NCBI GenBank assembly: GCA_963816545.1
Contig: CAWFLE010000005.1
Span: forward strand, 186,001 to 250,000
Direction: 5' to 3'
DNA length: 64,000 nt
Source: Albimonas sp963816545
GTDB lineage: Bacteria > Pseudomonadota > Alphaproteobacteria > Rhodobacterales > Rhodobacteraceae
In this document: positions 17,163-26,151 of the stretch, in pieces
Position numbering within the stretch: position 1 is the first letter of the stretch
Layout: each line of letters opens with the position of its first letter
The notes under the pieces: model-generated
Databases searched by the model: none
Seen by the model: the letters and a program-made list of their open reading frames with translations, nothing else
Told to the model about the DNA's origin: nothing
Made by a program: the position numbers and the translations under genes

Positions 17163-17818
17163 GCCCGGCCGCACCGAGCGGCGGCGCCCCGGCGGAGGCG
17201 CCGCGGGACTGCCCCGTATGCCCGCGCCTCGTCGCCTATCGCGACGAGGTCAGGGGGCGCGAACCCGGCTGGTACAACGGTGCGGTGCCGAGCTTCGGAG
17301 ACCCGAAGGCGCGGCTTCTGGTGGCGGGGCTCGCGCCCGGGGTCTCGGGCGCGAACCGGACGGGGCGGCCCTTCACCGGCGATTTCGCGGGCGACCTGCT
17401 GTACGCGACCCTGACGCGCTACGGCTTCGCCAACGGCCGCTTCCGCGCCGATCCCGCCGACGGGCTGGAGCTTTCCGACTGCATGGTCACCAACGCCGTG
17501 CGCTGCGTGCCGCCCCAGAACAAGCCCGTGGGCGCCGAGATCGCCGCCTGCCGCCCGTTCCTTGCGGCGCGGATCGAGGCGCTGCCGGAGCTTCGCGCCA
17601 TCGTCTGCCTGGGCCGGATCAGCCATGACAGCGTGCTGCGGGCGCTGGGGGTCAGGCTCGCCGCCCACCCCTTCGCCCACGGCGCGCGGCACGAGATCGG
17701 CGGGCTATCGGTTTTCGACAGCTACCACTGCTCGCGCTACAACACGAACACGGGGCGGCTGACGCCCGAGATGTTCGAGGCGGTCTTCGCGCAGGTCCGG
17801 GCGTTCCTGGGAGAGTGA
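17159..17818 (+). CDS. uracil-DNA glycosylase, family 5 (UDGb-like)
   Basis: A 219-residue base-excision repair enzyme. The N-terminal CPVCPRLVAYRDEVR holds two of the FeS-cluster cysteines. The active-site loop GLAPGVSGANRTGRPFTGDFAG is the type-5 signature, NAVRCVPPQNKP supplies a third cysteine, and the C-terminal motif is DSYHCSRYNTNTGRLT. Family 5 enzymes remove uracil and some other deaminated bases. The start is a GTG overlapping the NYN gene's stop. Confidence 0.9.
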   Translation: MSPAAPSGGAPAEAPRDCPVCPRLVAYRDEVRGREPGWYNGAVPSFGDPKARLLVAGLAPGVSGANRTGRPFTGDFAGDLLYATLTRYGFANGRFRADPADGLELSDCMVTNAVRCVPPQNKPVGAEIAACRPFLAARIEALPELRAIVCLGRISHDSVLRALGVRLAAHPFAHGARHEIGGLSVFDSYHCSRYNTNTGRLTPEMFEAVFAQVRAFLGE

Positions 17819-17897
17819 ACCCCGCGGTCATGGCGCGTCCGCAGGCGTTGCGGTCGCCTGCTCGAAACGCTGCGCCAGGCATCCATGACCACGGGGC

Positions 17898-17927
17898 GAG
17901 GGCCGCCGGGCGTGGCCGGCGGCCCTC
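17898..17927. terminator. bidirectional hairpin between convergent genes
   Basis: A perfect 12-bp stem (17898-17909 with 17916-17927, GAGGGCCGCCGG / CCGGCGGCCCTC) with a six-base loop lies between the convergent UDG and pepF genes. Position and stem strength support termination for both. Confidence 0.65.
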
Positions 17928-17990
17928 CTGAAGTTAGTCGGCTGGTCTCACGACGCGATCCATGCGTGCAGCGATTGCCGCACCGTCGGC

Positions 17991-19835
17991 TCAGGCCTCC
18001 ATCCGCTCCAGCTCGTCAATCATGCTCTCGATCAGGCCGAGGCCCTTCTGCCAGAACTCGGGGTCGGTGGCGTCGAGGCCGAAGGGGGCCAGCAGCTCCT
18101 TGTGGAGCTTGGAGCCGCCGGCGGACAGCATCTCGAAGTACTTGTCCTGGAAGCCCGGCTCCCCCTCCGAATAGACGGCGTAGAGGGCGTTCACCAGCCC
18201 GTCGCCGAAGGCGTAGGCGTAGACGTAGAACGGCGAGTGGATGAAGTGCGGGATGTAGCACCAGAAGGTGCTGTAGTGGTCCGCGAAGTCGAACACCGGG
18301 CCGAGGCTCTCGGTCTGGACCTCCATCCAGATGCGGCCGAAATCCTCCTCGGTCAGCTCGCCCCTGGCGCGTTCGGCGTGGACGCGGCACTCGAACTCGT
18401 AGAACGCGATCTGGCGCACCACGGTGTTGAGCATGTCCTCGACCTTGCCCGCGAGCATGGTGCGGCGGCGCTTGGGGTCGGTCTCCTTGTCCAGCAGACG
18501 GCGGAAGGTCAGCATCTCGCCGAAGACGGACGCGGTCTCGGCCAGCGTCAGGGGGGTGGAGGACAGCAGCTCCCCCTGGTCGGCGGCGAGGATCTGGTGG
18601 ACGCCGTGCCCCAGCTCATGCGCGAGCGTCATCACGTCCCGCGTTTTCCCGAGGTAGTTGAGCATCACGTAGGGGTGCGCGTCCGTCACGGTGGGGTGCG
18701 CGAAGGCGCCGGGGGCCTTGCCGGGCTTCACCGGCGCGTCGATCCAACCCGAGCCGAAGAACCTGCCGGCGATCTCGGCCATCTTCGGGGAGAAGCCCTC
18801 ATAGGCGTCGAGAACCGTCGCCTGCGCCTCGGACCACGGCACCTTGCGGTCCTGGTCGTCGGGCAGGGGGGCGTTGCGGTCCCAGTGCTGGAGCTTGTCG
18901 AGCCCCATCCACTTCGCCTTCAGCGCGTAGTAGCGGTGCGAGAGGCGGGGATAGGCGTCGACCACGGCGTCGCGCAGGGCCTGCACCACCTCCGGCTCCA
19001 CCTGGTTCGACAGGTGCCGGCCGGTCTGGGGCGATGGCATCTTGCGCCAGCGCGTCTCGACCTCGTGCTCCTTGACCAGCGTGTTCATGATGCGGGCGAA
19101 CAGGGGCTGGTTCTGCGCGAACACGTCGGCGAGGGCGTGCGCGGCGGCCTCGCGTGTCTCGCGCTTCGGGTCCGAGAGGAGGGTCAGCGTCGATTCCAGA
19201 GGGAGGGCGCCGTCCTGGCCCTCCACGTGGAATTCGAGGCGGGCCATGGTCTCGTCGAACAGGCGGTTCCAGGCGGCGGCGCCGACCACGGACTGGTCGT
19301 GGAGGAACTTCTCCAGTTCGTCCGAGAGCTGGTAGGGGCGGTAGAGGCGCAGGCGCTCCAGCCAGGGGCGGTAGCGGCGCAGGGCCTCGGACTCGTCCAG
19401 CATCTTCTGGAGGGCCGCGTCCTCGACCCGGTTCAGCTCCAGCCCGAAGAAGACGGTGGGGGCGGTGATCTCGGTCACCTCGGCGTGGCGGTCGCCCATG
19501 AACTTGGCGCGCCCGGCGTCGGCGGTGTTCTGGTAGTGGCGCAGGCCGGCATAGGACATGACGCGGCCGAGGATGCGCTGCAGATCCTCGTAGCGCGCCA
19601 CGGCGCGGGCCATCTCGTCGCCCGAGAGGGCGGCGAGCCTGCCTTCGTAATCCTGCGCCATGGCCTCGGCCTCGGCGCGGGCGCGGTCGAGATCCTCGCG
19701 CAGCTTCGGCGAGTCCGGGTCCGGGTAGAGGTCGTCCAGGTTCCATTCGGGAAGGTCGCCGAGGGGCGCGCCGCCGGCGGCGGCCCGGTCGGCGGCGTCG
19801 CGGAGGCGGCGGTCCTGGCGGGGGGAATGAAGCAT
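17991..19835 (-). CDS. pepF: oligoendopeptidase F family metallopeptidase (M3B)
   Basis: A 614-residue cytosolic zinc peptidase that degrades short peptides. The zinc site HELGHGVH is near residue 406, with the downstream glutamate in LAETASVFGEM. The N-terminal helical domain and the C-terminal HYSTFWCYIPHFIHSPFYVYAYAFG are typical of PepF of the M3B group. Length is normal for the family. It converges with the UDG gene across a strong hairpin. Confidence 0.93.
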   Translation of the reverse strand: MLHSPRQDRRLRDAADRAAAGGAPLGDLPEWNLDDLYPDPDSPKLREDLDRARAEAEAMAQDYEGRLAALSGDEMARAVARYEDLQRILGRVMSYAGLRHYQNTADAGRAKFMGDRHAEVTEITAPTVFFGLELNRVEDAALQKMLDESEALRRYRPWLERLRLYRPYQLSDELEKFLHDQSVVGAAAWNRLFDETMARLEFHVEGQDGALPLESTLTLLSDPKRETREAAAHALADVFAQNQPLFARIMNTLVKEHEVETRWRKMPSPQTGRHLSNQVEPEVVQALRDAVVDAYPRLSHRYYALKAKWMGLDKLQHWDRNAPLPDDQDRKVPWSEAQATVLDAYEGFSPKMAEIAGRFFGSGWIDAPVKPGKAPGAFAHPTVTDAHPYVMLNYLGKTRDVMTLAHELGHGVHQILAADQGELLSSTPLTLAETASVFGEMLTFRRLLDKETDPKRRRTMLAGKVEDMLNTVVRQIAFYEFECRVHAERARGELTEEDFGRIWMEVQTESLGPVFDFADHYSTFWCYIPHFIHSPFYVYAYAFGDGLVNALYAVYSEGEPGFQDKYFEMLSAGGSKLHKELLAPFGLDATDPEFWQKGLGLIESMIDELERMEA

Positions 19836-19911
19836 GGAAAGGTGTCTCCGTCTGTCTCGGGCGGATGAGGGTCGAGGTCCGGCATAGCCCGGCGGGGCGG
19901 GCGGGAAAAGG

Positions 19912-20268
19912 TCAGAGGCTGATGCTGGGCGGGGCGCCGTCGTCTGCGGGCGGGGGGGCGGGGCCGTCCTCGTCCCGCTTGCGCGGGATCAGGATGTCGC
20001 CGTTCGGCATCACCTGCGGGGGGCCGTAGGCGGGCAGATCTTCGACCCCCGCCTCGAGGTCTTCCAGCAGGGGGGAGAGGCGTTCCGAGAGGTATCCCAG
20101 CGCCCGCTCCGCCTGCTCCCGCAGCTCGCCGACCGAGGGGAGACGGTCGAGGCCGGTCTCGGGCTCCTCGATCCGGGGGGCGGCCGGCGGCTCCTGCGCC
20201 CCGGCGTGGAGGGGCAGGCCCGCGAGGATCGCGAGGGCGAGGAGGCGGGAGGGGAGCGCGTGCGTCAT
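19912..20268 (-). CDS. small secreted protein with PNGDI(L)I-R motif
   Basis: A 118-residue protein with a signal peptide (cleavage near AGA-QE, residues 23-25), then a Glu/Leu-rich helical stretch (LREQAERALGYLSERLSPLLEDLE) and a conserved-looking YGPPQVMPNGDILIPRKR. Similar short Rhodobacterales proteins are often labelled AAA+ ATPase, but no Walker motif is present, so that label would be wrong here. Function unknown; probably periplasmic. Confidence 0.65.
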   Translation of the reverse strand: MTHALPSRLLALAILAGLPLHAGAQEPPAAPRIEEPETGLDRLPSVGELREQAERALGYLSERLSPLLEDLEAGVEDLPAYGPPQVMPNGDILIPRKRDEDGPAPPPADDGAPPSISL

Positions 20269-20354
20269 GGCCCATCAAATGGGGCCGCGGCCCGCAGGTT
20301 CCAATCACGTCGTGGGGAAGGGGGGCGCCGCAGGGCGCCGCCGCCGAAACGGGA

Positions 20355-20383
20355 AACGCCCCGCGCGAGGGGCGCGGGGCGTT
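20355..20383 (-). terminator. rho-independent-type terminator after the OmpA-like gene
   Basis: A perfect 12-bp stem (AACGCCCCGCGC at 20355-20366 with GCGCGGGGCGTT at 20372-20383) and a five-base loop. On the minus strand it is followed by a TTT-containing tract. It lies 48 bases beyond the stop of the OmpA-like lipoprotein gene. Confidence 0.75.
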
Positions 20384-20430
20384 CCGGGTTCAGCCGATCC
20401 GGCGGGCCGAGGCCCGCCGGAGGTCCGAGA

Positions 20431-21261
20431 TCACTCGGAGATGGCGATGGTGGCGCGGCGGTTGCGCGGCTCGCGCACGCCGTCAGCGGTCGGGACCGCC
20501 AGCTCGAGCTCGGAGCGGCCGGCCTTGGTGATGTTGCCGACGTTCGCGCCCTCGGACGAGGCGCGGGCCAGGATCGCCCGCTCCACCGCGGTGGCGCGAC
20601 GCTCCGACAGGCGCTGGTTGTAGGCGACCGACCCGACGGTGTCGGTGTGGCCCACGATCGAAACCAGCGGGTTGGCGTAGTTGGAGAGGAGGCCGACGAC
20701 CTCGTCGATCACCTGCTGCGCGGCGGCGGTGATGTCGGAGCGGTCGAAGCCGAAGTAGACGGTCAGGTCGCCCTGCGCGCCGCGGCAGGCCGCGATGGCC
20801 TCCTGAAGCATGGCGAGCGCGTCCTCGGCGGACACGCAGGCATAGGCGCCTTCGGCCAGCGACTCGAGGTACTGGTCCCAGTAGGCCTGGGCCTTGGCGC
20901 AGGCCTCGGGACGCGCGGCCGAGTTGGCGTTCACCACCGTCACGACGTCGTTGTACGACACCGCGCTCGGCGACACGCCCAGCTCCTCGGGCTGCCAGGG
21001 GGCGACGCCGCCGGCGGCCGCGGCCTGCGACTTCTGGATGTACGCGGTGGCGTCCATCCAGTTGACGTCGGTGCGGGCGGAGCGGACGGCCAGGGCCTGA
21101 TACTCGCGCGCCAGGGCCGCGTTGAAGCCGGCGCCTTCGATGGACTCGCCCAGGTAGGGCTCCGCCGTGAAGGTCCCGCCCAGGTTCGCGCCAGGCAGAT
21201 ACGAGCAGCCGGCCAGGGCAAGGGCGGACCCTGCCATGATCATCCGGGAAATGGTGTTCAT
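20431..21261 (-). CDS. OmpA-family lipoprotein
   Basis: A 276-residue outer-membrane lipoprotein. The lipobox LALAGC places the lipidated cysteine at residue 19. The C-terminal OmpA domain (about residues 165-276) binds peptidoglycan and shows VYFGFDRSDI, VSIVGHTDTVGSVAYNQRLSERRATAV and EPRNRRATI. The start at 21261 has GAGAGAGGG directly upstream. It has its own terminator. Probably links the outer membrane to the cell wall. Confidence 0.9.
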   Translation of the reverse strand: MNTISRMIMAGSALALAGCSYLPGANLGGTFTAEPYLGESIEGAGFNAALAREYQALAVRSARTDVNWMDATAYIQKSQAAAAGGVAPWQPEELGVSPSAVSYNDVVTVVNANSAARPEACAKAQAYWDQYLESLAEGAYACVSAEDALAMLQEAIAACRGAQGDLTVYFGFDRSDITAAAQQVIDEVVGLLSNYANPLVSIVGHTDTVGSVAYNQRLSERRATAVERAILARASSEGANVGNITKAGRSELELAVPTADGVREPRNRRATIAISE

Positions 21262-21543
21262 CCCTCTCTCCGTCCTATTTGCCCGGCTGCGGCTGCCGGG
21301 ACGTGATGCTGTTGGGCGTCGGTCGACAGTCGCACCCTGGGGATCGGATCGCATGAACCGCCATGTGGATCAACCTTTCAGGAGCGTCCTTGACCATCCC
21401 CGCGCCGCAAGTCTCGAACCTCGTCTCGTTTTAACAACACCTTCGGCACTTGCGCCTTAGTGGAATGCGTTTCCAGGGGAAGAGGCTAATGCGCGCCCGA
21501 GTCCTTTCAAGCGACGCGCAGGCCGGTGAGGCGGAAAAAGCAC

Positions 21544-21747
21544 ATGGAAGAGCGCGACCCGAGCGGGATTCGAGGGGAATGGCTGCGGCTGACCGAAGGC
21601 GGCCACATCCGCCCTCTCGCGGAGCTGGAGGCGGAGGCGGTGGAGCGCGCGCTCGCCTTCTATGGCGGGAACCTGTCGGAGGCGGCGCGGAGGCTCGGCG
21701 TCGGCCGCTCCACGATCTACCGCAAAATGCGAAAGGGCGGGGCCTGA
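21544..21747 (+). CDS. small Fis-type helix-turn-helix protein
   Basis: A 67-residue protein that is almost only a Fis/NtrC-like DNA-binding domain: LAELEAEAVERALAFYGGNLSEAARRLGVGRSTIYRKMRK. The ATG at 21544 is preceded by GGAAAAA; a GTG at 21526 is an alternative. It resembles the C-terminal domain of NtrC-type activators standing alone, so it may act as a nucleoid or accessory regulator. Its stop codon is inside the loop of a terminator hairpin. Confidence 0.7.
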   Translation: MEERDPSGIRGEWLRLTEGGHIRPLAELEAEAVERALAFYGGNLSEAARRLGVGRSTIYRKMRKGGA

Positions 21748-21758
21748 GCCCCGCCCTT
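21733..21758. terminator. bidirectional terminator between HTH gene and ETF-QO
   Basis: An 11-bp perfect stem (AAGGGCGGGGC at 21733-21743 with GCCCCGCCCTT at 21748-21758) closes on the four-base loop CTGA that includes the HTH gene's stop codon. It serves two convergent genes. Reading either strand, a short A/T stretch borders the stem. Confidence 0.65.
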
Positions 21759-21780
21759 CGGATCGCGCGCGGCGCCCGCG

Positions 21781-23442
21781 TCACATGTTGGGATAGTTCG
21801 GCCCGTCGCCGCCCTGAGGCGTGGTCCAGACGATGTTCTGGGCCGGATCCTTGATGTCGCACGTCTTGCAGTGGACGCAGTTCTGGAAGTTGATGACGAA
21901 GCGCGGGTTCGACCCGTCATCATCCGTCACCACCTCGTAGACCCCGGCCGGGCAGTAGCGCTGCGCCGGCTCGTCGTATTTGGGCAGCGTCCACTTGATG
22001 GGAACCTCGGGATCCTTGAGCTTCAGGTGGCAGGGCTGATCCTCGGCGTGGTTGGTGAAGGCGAAGGACACGTTGGTCAGCCGGTCGAAGCTGAGCACTC
22101 CGTCGGGCTTGGGATAGTCGATGGGCTTGTGCTTCTTGGCCTTCTCGGTGGAGGACGGGTCGTCCTTGCCGTGGCTGATGGTGCCCAGCAGCGTCCCCCC
22201 GAACAGCGAGGCGAACCACATGTCGAGCCCGCCGAGCGCGAGGCTGCCGGTGAGCCCGTACTTCGACCACAGCGGCTTCACGTTGCGCACCGGCTTGAGG
22301 TCGCGCGCGATGGGGCCGGTGTCGACCGCCTCTTGGTAGGCCGTCAGCTCGTCCGAGGCGCGGCCTTCCTGCAGCGCGGCCCACGCGGCCTCCGCGGCCG
22401 CCATGCCGGAATGCACCGCGTTGTGGCTGCCCTTGATGCGGGGGACGTTGACCATCCCAGCTGCGCAGCCCAGCAACGCGCCGCCGGGGAAGGTGAGCTT
22501 GGGCATGGACTGCCACCCGCCCTCGGAGATCGCGCGCGATCCGTAGGCGACGCGCTTGCCGCCCTTCAGCATCGCCGCCACAGCGGGGTGGTGCTTGAGG
22601 CGCTGGAATTCCTGGTAGGGGCGCACATAGGGGTTCTTGTAGTTCAGATGGACGACCAGCCCGATGAAGATCTGGTTGTTCTCGGCGTGGTAGATGAAGG
22701 ATCCGCCGCCGGTGTTGGACTCCGACAGGGGCCAGCCCATGGTATGGGTTACCTGGCCGGGCTTGTGGTTCTCGGCCGGGACCTCCCAGATCTCCTTGAG
22801 GCCGATCCCGTATTTCTGCGGGTCCTTGCCGTTCTGGAGGTCGAACTTCTCGATCACCTGCTTGCTGAGCGACCCGCGCACGCCCTCGGCCAGCAGCACG
22901 TACTTGCCGTGCAGCTCCATGCCCGGCTCGTAGCTGTCGCCCGGCGTGCCGTCGGGGTTGAGGCCGAATTCGCCGGCCACCACGCCCTTCACTTCGCCGT
23001 TCTCGCCCCACACGAGGGCGGAGCAGGCCATGCCGGGGAACACCTCGACCCCCAGCGCCTCGGCCTGTTCGCCCAGCCAGCGGCAGACATTGCCGAGCGA
23101 GCAGATGTAGTTGCCGTGGTTGTTCATCAGTGGCGGCATGGGGAAGTTTGGGACGCTCATCGACCCGCCCTCGCCCAGCACCAGGAAGCGGTCCTCGGTC
23201 ACGGGCTGGTTCAGGGGGGCGCCCTTCTCCTTCCAGTCGGGGATCAGCTTGTTGAGGCCCGAGGGGTCCACCACCGCGCCCGAGAGGATGTGGGCGCCGA
23301 CCTCGGAGCCCTTTTCGAGCACGACCACGTTGATGTCGTCCCCGCCGAGCTGCTTGAGCCGGATCGCGGCCGAAAGGCCGGCGGGGCCGGCGCCGACGAT
23401 GACGACGTCCACTTCCATGGTTTCGCGTTCGGTCTGGCTCAT
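21781..23442 (-). CDS. etfD (ETF-QO): electron transfer flavoprotein-ubiquinone oxidoreductase
   Basis: A 553-residue membrane-bound enzyme that passes electrons from ETF to ubiquinone during fatty-acid and amino-acid oxidation. The N-terminal FAD site is VDVVIVGAGPAGLSAAIRL; the C-terminal 4Fe-4S cluster uses the cysteines in RYCPAGVYE and FQNCVHCKTCDIKDP. Length matches the family. The longer frame to 23520 was rejected in favour of the Met at 23442, which precedes SQTERETMEVD as in homologues. Confidence 0.97.
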   Translation of the reverse strand: MSQTERETMEVDVVIVGAGPAGLSAAIRLKQLGGDDINVVVLEKGSEVGAHILSGAVVDPSGLNKLIPDWKEKGAPLNQPVTEDRFLVLGEGGSMSVPNFPMPPLMNNHGNYICSLGNVCRWLGEQAEALGVEVFPGMACSALVWGENGEVKGVVAGEFGLNPDGTPGDSYEPGMELHGKYVLLAEGVRGSLSKQVIEKFDLQNGKDPQKYGIGLKEIWEVPAENHKPGQVTHTMGWPLSESNTGGGSFIYHAENNQIFIGLVVHLNYKNPYVRPYQEFQRLKHHPAVAAMLKGGKRVAYGSRAISEGGWQSMPKLTFPGGALLGCAAGMVNVPRIKGSHNAVHSGMAAAEAAWAALQEGRASDELTAYQEAVDTGPIARDLKPVRNVKPLWSKYGLTGSLALGGLDMWFASLFGGTLLGTISHGKDDPSSTEKAKKHKPIDYPKPDGVLSFDRLTNVSFAFTNHAEDQPCHLKLKDPEVPIKWTLPKYDEPAQRYCPAGVYEVVTDDDGSNPRFVINFQNCVHCKTCDIKDPAQNIVWTTPQGGDGPNYPNM

Positions 23443-23592
23443 TATGGCTACCTCGGTTCCTGTCTCCCCCGGCCGGGCGCGGGCGCAGCCAGCCTCTGAG
23501 CGGGGTAATGGCCCCTGCACGGGGCGTCAACTCTCGCCCCCGATAGATGGCGGCGCCTTTCGGCTCGTCCAGCGCGCGCGTAGGATGGCCGC

Positions 23593-24444
23593 ATGAACGA
23601 GGGCGGGCATCAGGGATGGGACGAGGCGCGGGCGGGCTGGCTCGCGGCGCTGGAGTTCCAGATCGAGCTGGGGGCCGACGAGGCCATCGGGGAGGCGCCG
23701 GTGGACCGCTTCGCCGAGAGCGCGCAGGCGGTGGAGGCCGCCGCGGCGCGCGCGGCCCCTCCGCCCGAAGCGCGGGCGCGCCCGGCCGAGGCGCGCGCTC
23801 CGGCCGGGGCCGCGCGGGCGGCCTCCCCCCCGGACGCTGCGGAGGAGGCGCAGGGCATCGCCGCCGCCTGCACGACGCTGGAGGCGCTGCACGACGCGAT
23901 CCGCGGGTTCGAGCGGTCTCCGTTGAAGAAGGGCGCCCGCTCCACAGTGATCTTCGACGGGACGCCGAGCGCGCGCGTGATGATCGTGGGCGAGGCGCCG
24001 GGGCGGGAGGAGGACCGCGCCGGCAAGCCGTTCGTCGGCCGCTCGGGGCAGCTTCTGGACCGGATGCTCGGCGCCATCGGGCTGGACCGCGCCGAGGCGG
24101 ACCCGGCGCGCGCCGTCTACATCACCAACGCCGTCTACTGGCGGCCGATCGAGAACCGGCGGCCGTCCACCCAGGAGGTGGCGATGCTGACCCCGTTCCT
24201 CGCCCGCCATATCGAGCTGGCGCGCCCGGAGGTCCTGCTGCTGATGGGCGCTTCGCCTGCGCAGGCGCTGCTGGAGACGGAGCTGGGCATCACCCGTCTG
24301 CGCGGAACCTGGCGGGAGTGGCGCGGCGTGCCGGTCCTGCCCACCTTCCACCCCGCCTACCTGCTGCGCCAGCCCGAGCGGAAGCGCGAGGCGTGGCGGG
24401 ACCTCCTGTCCCTGCGCGCGACCCTCGACGGAGAGACGCCATGA
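23593..24444 (+). CDS. uracil-DNA glycosylase, family 4-like, lacking FeS cysteines
   Basis: A 283-residue protein with an Ala-rich N-terminal extension (to about residue 90) and a family 4 UDG core: GEAPGREEDRAGKPFVGRSGQLLDRML, YITNAVYWRPIENRRP, and the HPAYLLRQP motif. The positions where FeS-type family 4 enzymes have CxxC and a later Cys are occupied here by FERSPL and AMLTPFL, and the protein has only one cysteine, so a 4Fe-4S cluster is unlikely. It overlaps moaB by four bases (ATGA). Confidence 0.85.
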   Translation: MNEGGHQGWDEARAGWLAALEFQIELGADEAIGEAPVDRFAESAQAVEAAAARAAPPPEARARPAEARAPAGAARAASPPDAAEEAQGIAAACTTLEALHDAIRGFERSPLKKGARSTVIFDGTPSARVMIVGEAPGREEDRAGKPFVGRSGQLLDRMLGAIGLDRAEADPARAVYITNAVYWRPIENRRPSTQEVAMLTPFLARHIELARPEVLLLMGASPAQALLETELGITRLRGTWREWRGVPVLPTFHPAYLLRQPERKREAWRDLLSLRATLDGETP

Positions 24445-24971
24445 CCGAACGCGAGTTCATCCCCCTGCGGATTGCCGTGCTGACCGTCTCGGACACCCGT
24501 ACGGCCGCGGACGATCGCTCCGGCGACACGCTCGTCCAGCGGATCGAGGCGGCGGGCCACCGGGTCGCCGTCCGGGACATCGTGACCGACGACCGCGACA
24601 GGATCGCCGCCAGGCTGCGGGAGTGGGTGGCCGATCCCGCTGTGGACGCGGTGCTTTCGACCGGCGGCACCGGGCTCACCGGCCGGGACGTGACGGTGGA
24701 GGCGCATCGGGACGTCTACGAGAAGGAGATCGACGCCTTCGGGGTGGTCTTCGCGGTGGTGTCGATGGGCAAGATCGGGACCTCGGCGGTCCAGTCCCGC
24801 GCCTGCGGGGGGGTGGCGGGAGGGACGTATCTCTTCGCGCTGCCCGGCTCTCCGGGCGCCTGCCGCGACGCCTGGGACGAGATCCTGGAGAAGCAGTTGG
24901 ACTACCGCCACAAGCCCTGCAACTTCGTGGAGATCATGCCGAGGCTCGACGAGCATCTGAGGCGCAAGTGA
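24441..24971 (+). CDS. moaB: molybdenum cofactor biosynthesis protein B
   Basis: A 176-residue MoaB/Mog-type protein that binds molybdopterin during Moco synthesis. It has LRIAVLTVSDTRTAADDRSGD, the STGGTGLTGRDVT loop with its catalytic Asp, and LFALPGSPGACRDAWDEIL. The ATG at 24441 overlaps the UDG stop. It is followed by a Nudix gene overlapping by four bases. A Moco-dependent oxidoreductase is encoded at 57.3-59.5 kb. Confidence 0.93.
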   Translation: MTEREFIPLRIAVLTVSDTRTAADDRSGDTLVQRIEAAGHRVAVRDIVTDDRDRIAARLREWVADPAVDAVLSTGGTGLTGRDVTVEAHRDVYEKEIDAFGVVFAVVSMGKIGTSAVQSRACGGVAGGTYLFALPGSPGACRDAWDEILEKQLDYRHKPCNFVEIMPRLDEHLRRK

Positions 24972-25474
24972 CCGACCCGGACGCGGCCTTCCCCCTGTTC
25001 GGAGACTGGGACCGTCCGGGGCAGGGGGCCGGCGCCATGATCTATGCGGTGGACCGTGAGGCGCGCGTGCTCATGCAGCTTCGAGACGACCGACCCCATC
25101 TGCCGGGCGCCGGCTTCTGGGCGCCCTTCGGCGGCGGCTTGGAGGCGGGCGAGACCCTGCGCGAGGCTGCCGTGCGGGAGTTCGAGGAGGAGACCGGTCT
25201 GATCGCGGCGGCGTCCGGGCTTCGCCCTTTCGGCCGCTGCCTCTCGCCCCGCCGCAGCCGGGCGCGGCTGTATTCGTTCGTGATGCCCCTGGATGTCGGA
25301 CCCGAGGCGGTGCGCGTGGGCGAGGGGGCGGGCTTCGCCTTCTACACCGCCCGGCAGCTCCGCCTGATCCCGCTCGCGCCCGCGCTTGCCGACGTCTCGC
25401 TGCACGCGGCCGCGCTGATCGAGGCGGGGGCCCTGCCGGAGGCGGAGGGCGCGAGCCCCGTCGCCTCCCGCTGA
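24968..25474 (+). CDS. Nudix hydrolase
   Basis: A 168-residue hydrolase of nucleoside diphosphate-linked compounds. The Nudix box is complete (GGGLEAGETLREAAVREFEEETGL pattern, GX5EX7REUXEEXGU, around residues 55-77). The GTG start overlaps the moaB stop. The substrate is not evident; the preceding VLMQLRDDRPHLPGAGFWAPFG resembles mutT/NTP-type enzymes. Confidence 0.85.
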   Translation: MTDPDAAFPLFGDWDRPGQGAGAMIYAVDREARVLMQLRDDRPHLPGAGFWAPFGGGLEAGETLREAAVREFEEETGLIAAASGLRPFGRCLSPRRSRARLYSFVMPLDVGPEAVRVGEGAGFAFYTARQLRLIPLAPALADVSLHAAALIEAGALPEAEGASPVASR

Positions 25475-25476
25475 GT

Positions 25477-26151
25477 TCAGGCGGCGGCGAAGGCGCCGGC
25501 GAGGCTTTCGAACAGCCGCCGCCCGTCCTCGCCCCCGTGGGCCGCGTCCACCGCCCGCTCCGGGTGAGGCATCATCCCCAGCACGCGCCGGTTCCCGGAC
25601 AGCACCCCGGCGATGTCCTCGGCCGCGCCGTTCGGGGCGCCGCCTTCGTAGCGGAAGGCGACGCGGTCCTCGTCCCGAAGCCGGGCCAGCGTCCCGGCAT
25701 CCGCGACATAGGCGCCGTCATGATGCGCGATGGGCACGCGCGCCACGTCGCCCGCGTTCCAGGCGTTGGTGAAGGGGCTGGCGGAGGTCTCCACCCGCAG
25801 CGGCACGGGCTTGCAGAGGAACTTCAGGGCGCCGTTGCGCAGGAGCGCGCCGGGCAGCAGCCCCGTCTCGGTCAGGATCTGGAAGCCGTTGCACACGCCC
25901 AGCACATGGCCGCCGGCCTCGGCGAAGGCCACCACCGCGCGCATGATCGGCGATTTGCCCGCGATGGCGCCGCAGCGGAGATAGTCCCCGAAGGAGAAGC
26001 CGCCGGGCAGGGCCACGAGGTCCAGCCCCTGCGGCAGCGCGGTCTCCTTGTGCCAGACCATCGCCGGCTTCGCGCCCACGACCTGCTCCAGCGCCACGGC
26101 CATGTCCCGGTCGCAGTTGGAGCCGGGGAAGACGATCACCGCCGCGCGCAT
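25477..26151 (-). CDS. purQ: phosphoribosylformylglycinamidine synthase, glutaminase subunit
   Basis: A 224-residue class I glutamine amidotransferase that supplies ammonia to PurL in purine synthesis. The oxyanion region is VALPGGFSFGDYLRCGAIA; the catalytic cysteine is in VLGVCNGFQIL and the His/Glu pair in MMPHPERAVD. The start at MRAAVIVFPGSNCDRD overlaps the purS stop (TGATG). PurL itself is not in the window. Confidence 0.97.
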   Translation of the reverse strand: MRAAVIVFPGSNCDRDMAVALEQVVGAKPAMVWHKETALPQGLDLVALPGGFSFGDYLRCGAIAGKSPIMRAVVAFAEAGGHVLGVCNGFQILTETGLLPGALLRNGALKFLCKPVPLRVETSASPFTNAWNAGDVARVPIAHHDGAYVADAGTLARLRDEDRVAFRYEGGAPNGAAEDIAGVLSGNRRVLGMMPHPERAVDAAHGGEDGRRLFESLAGAFAAA

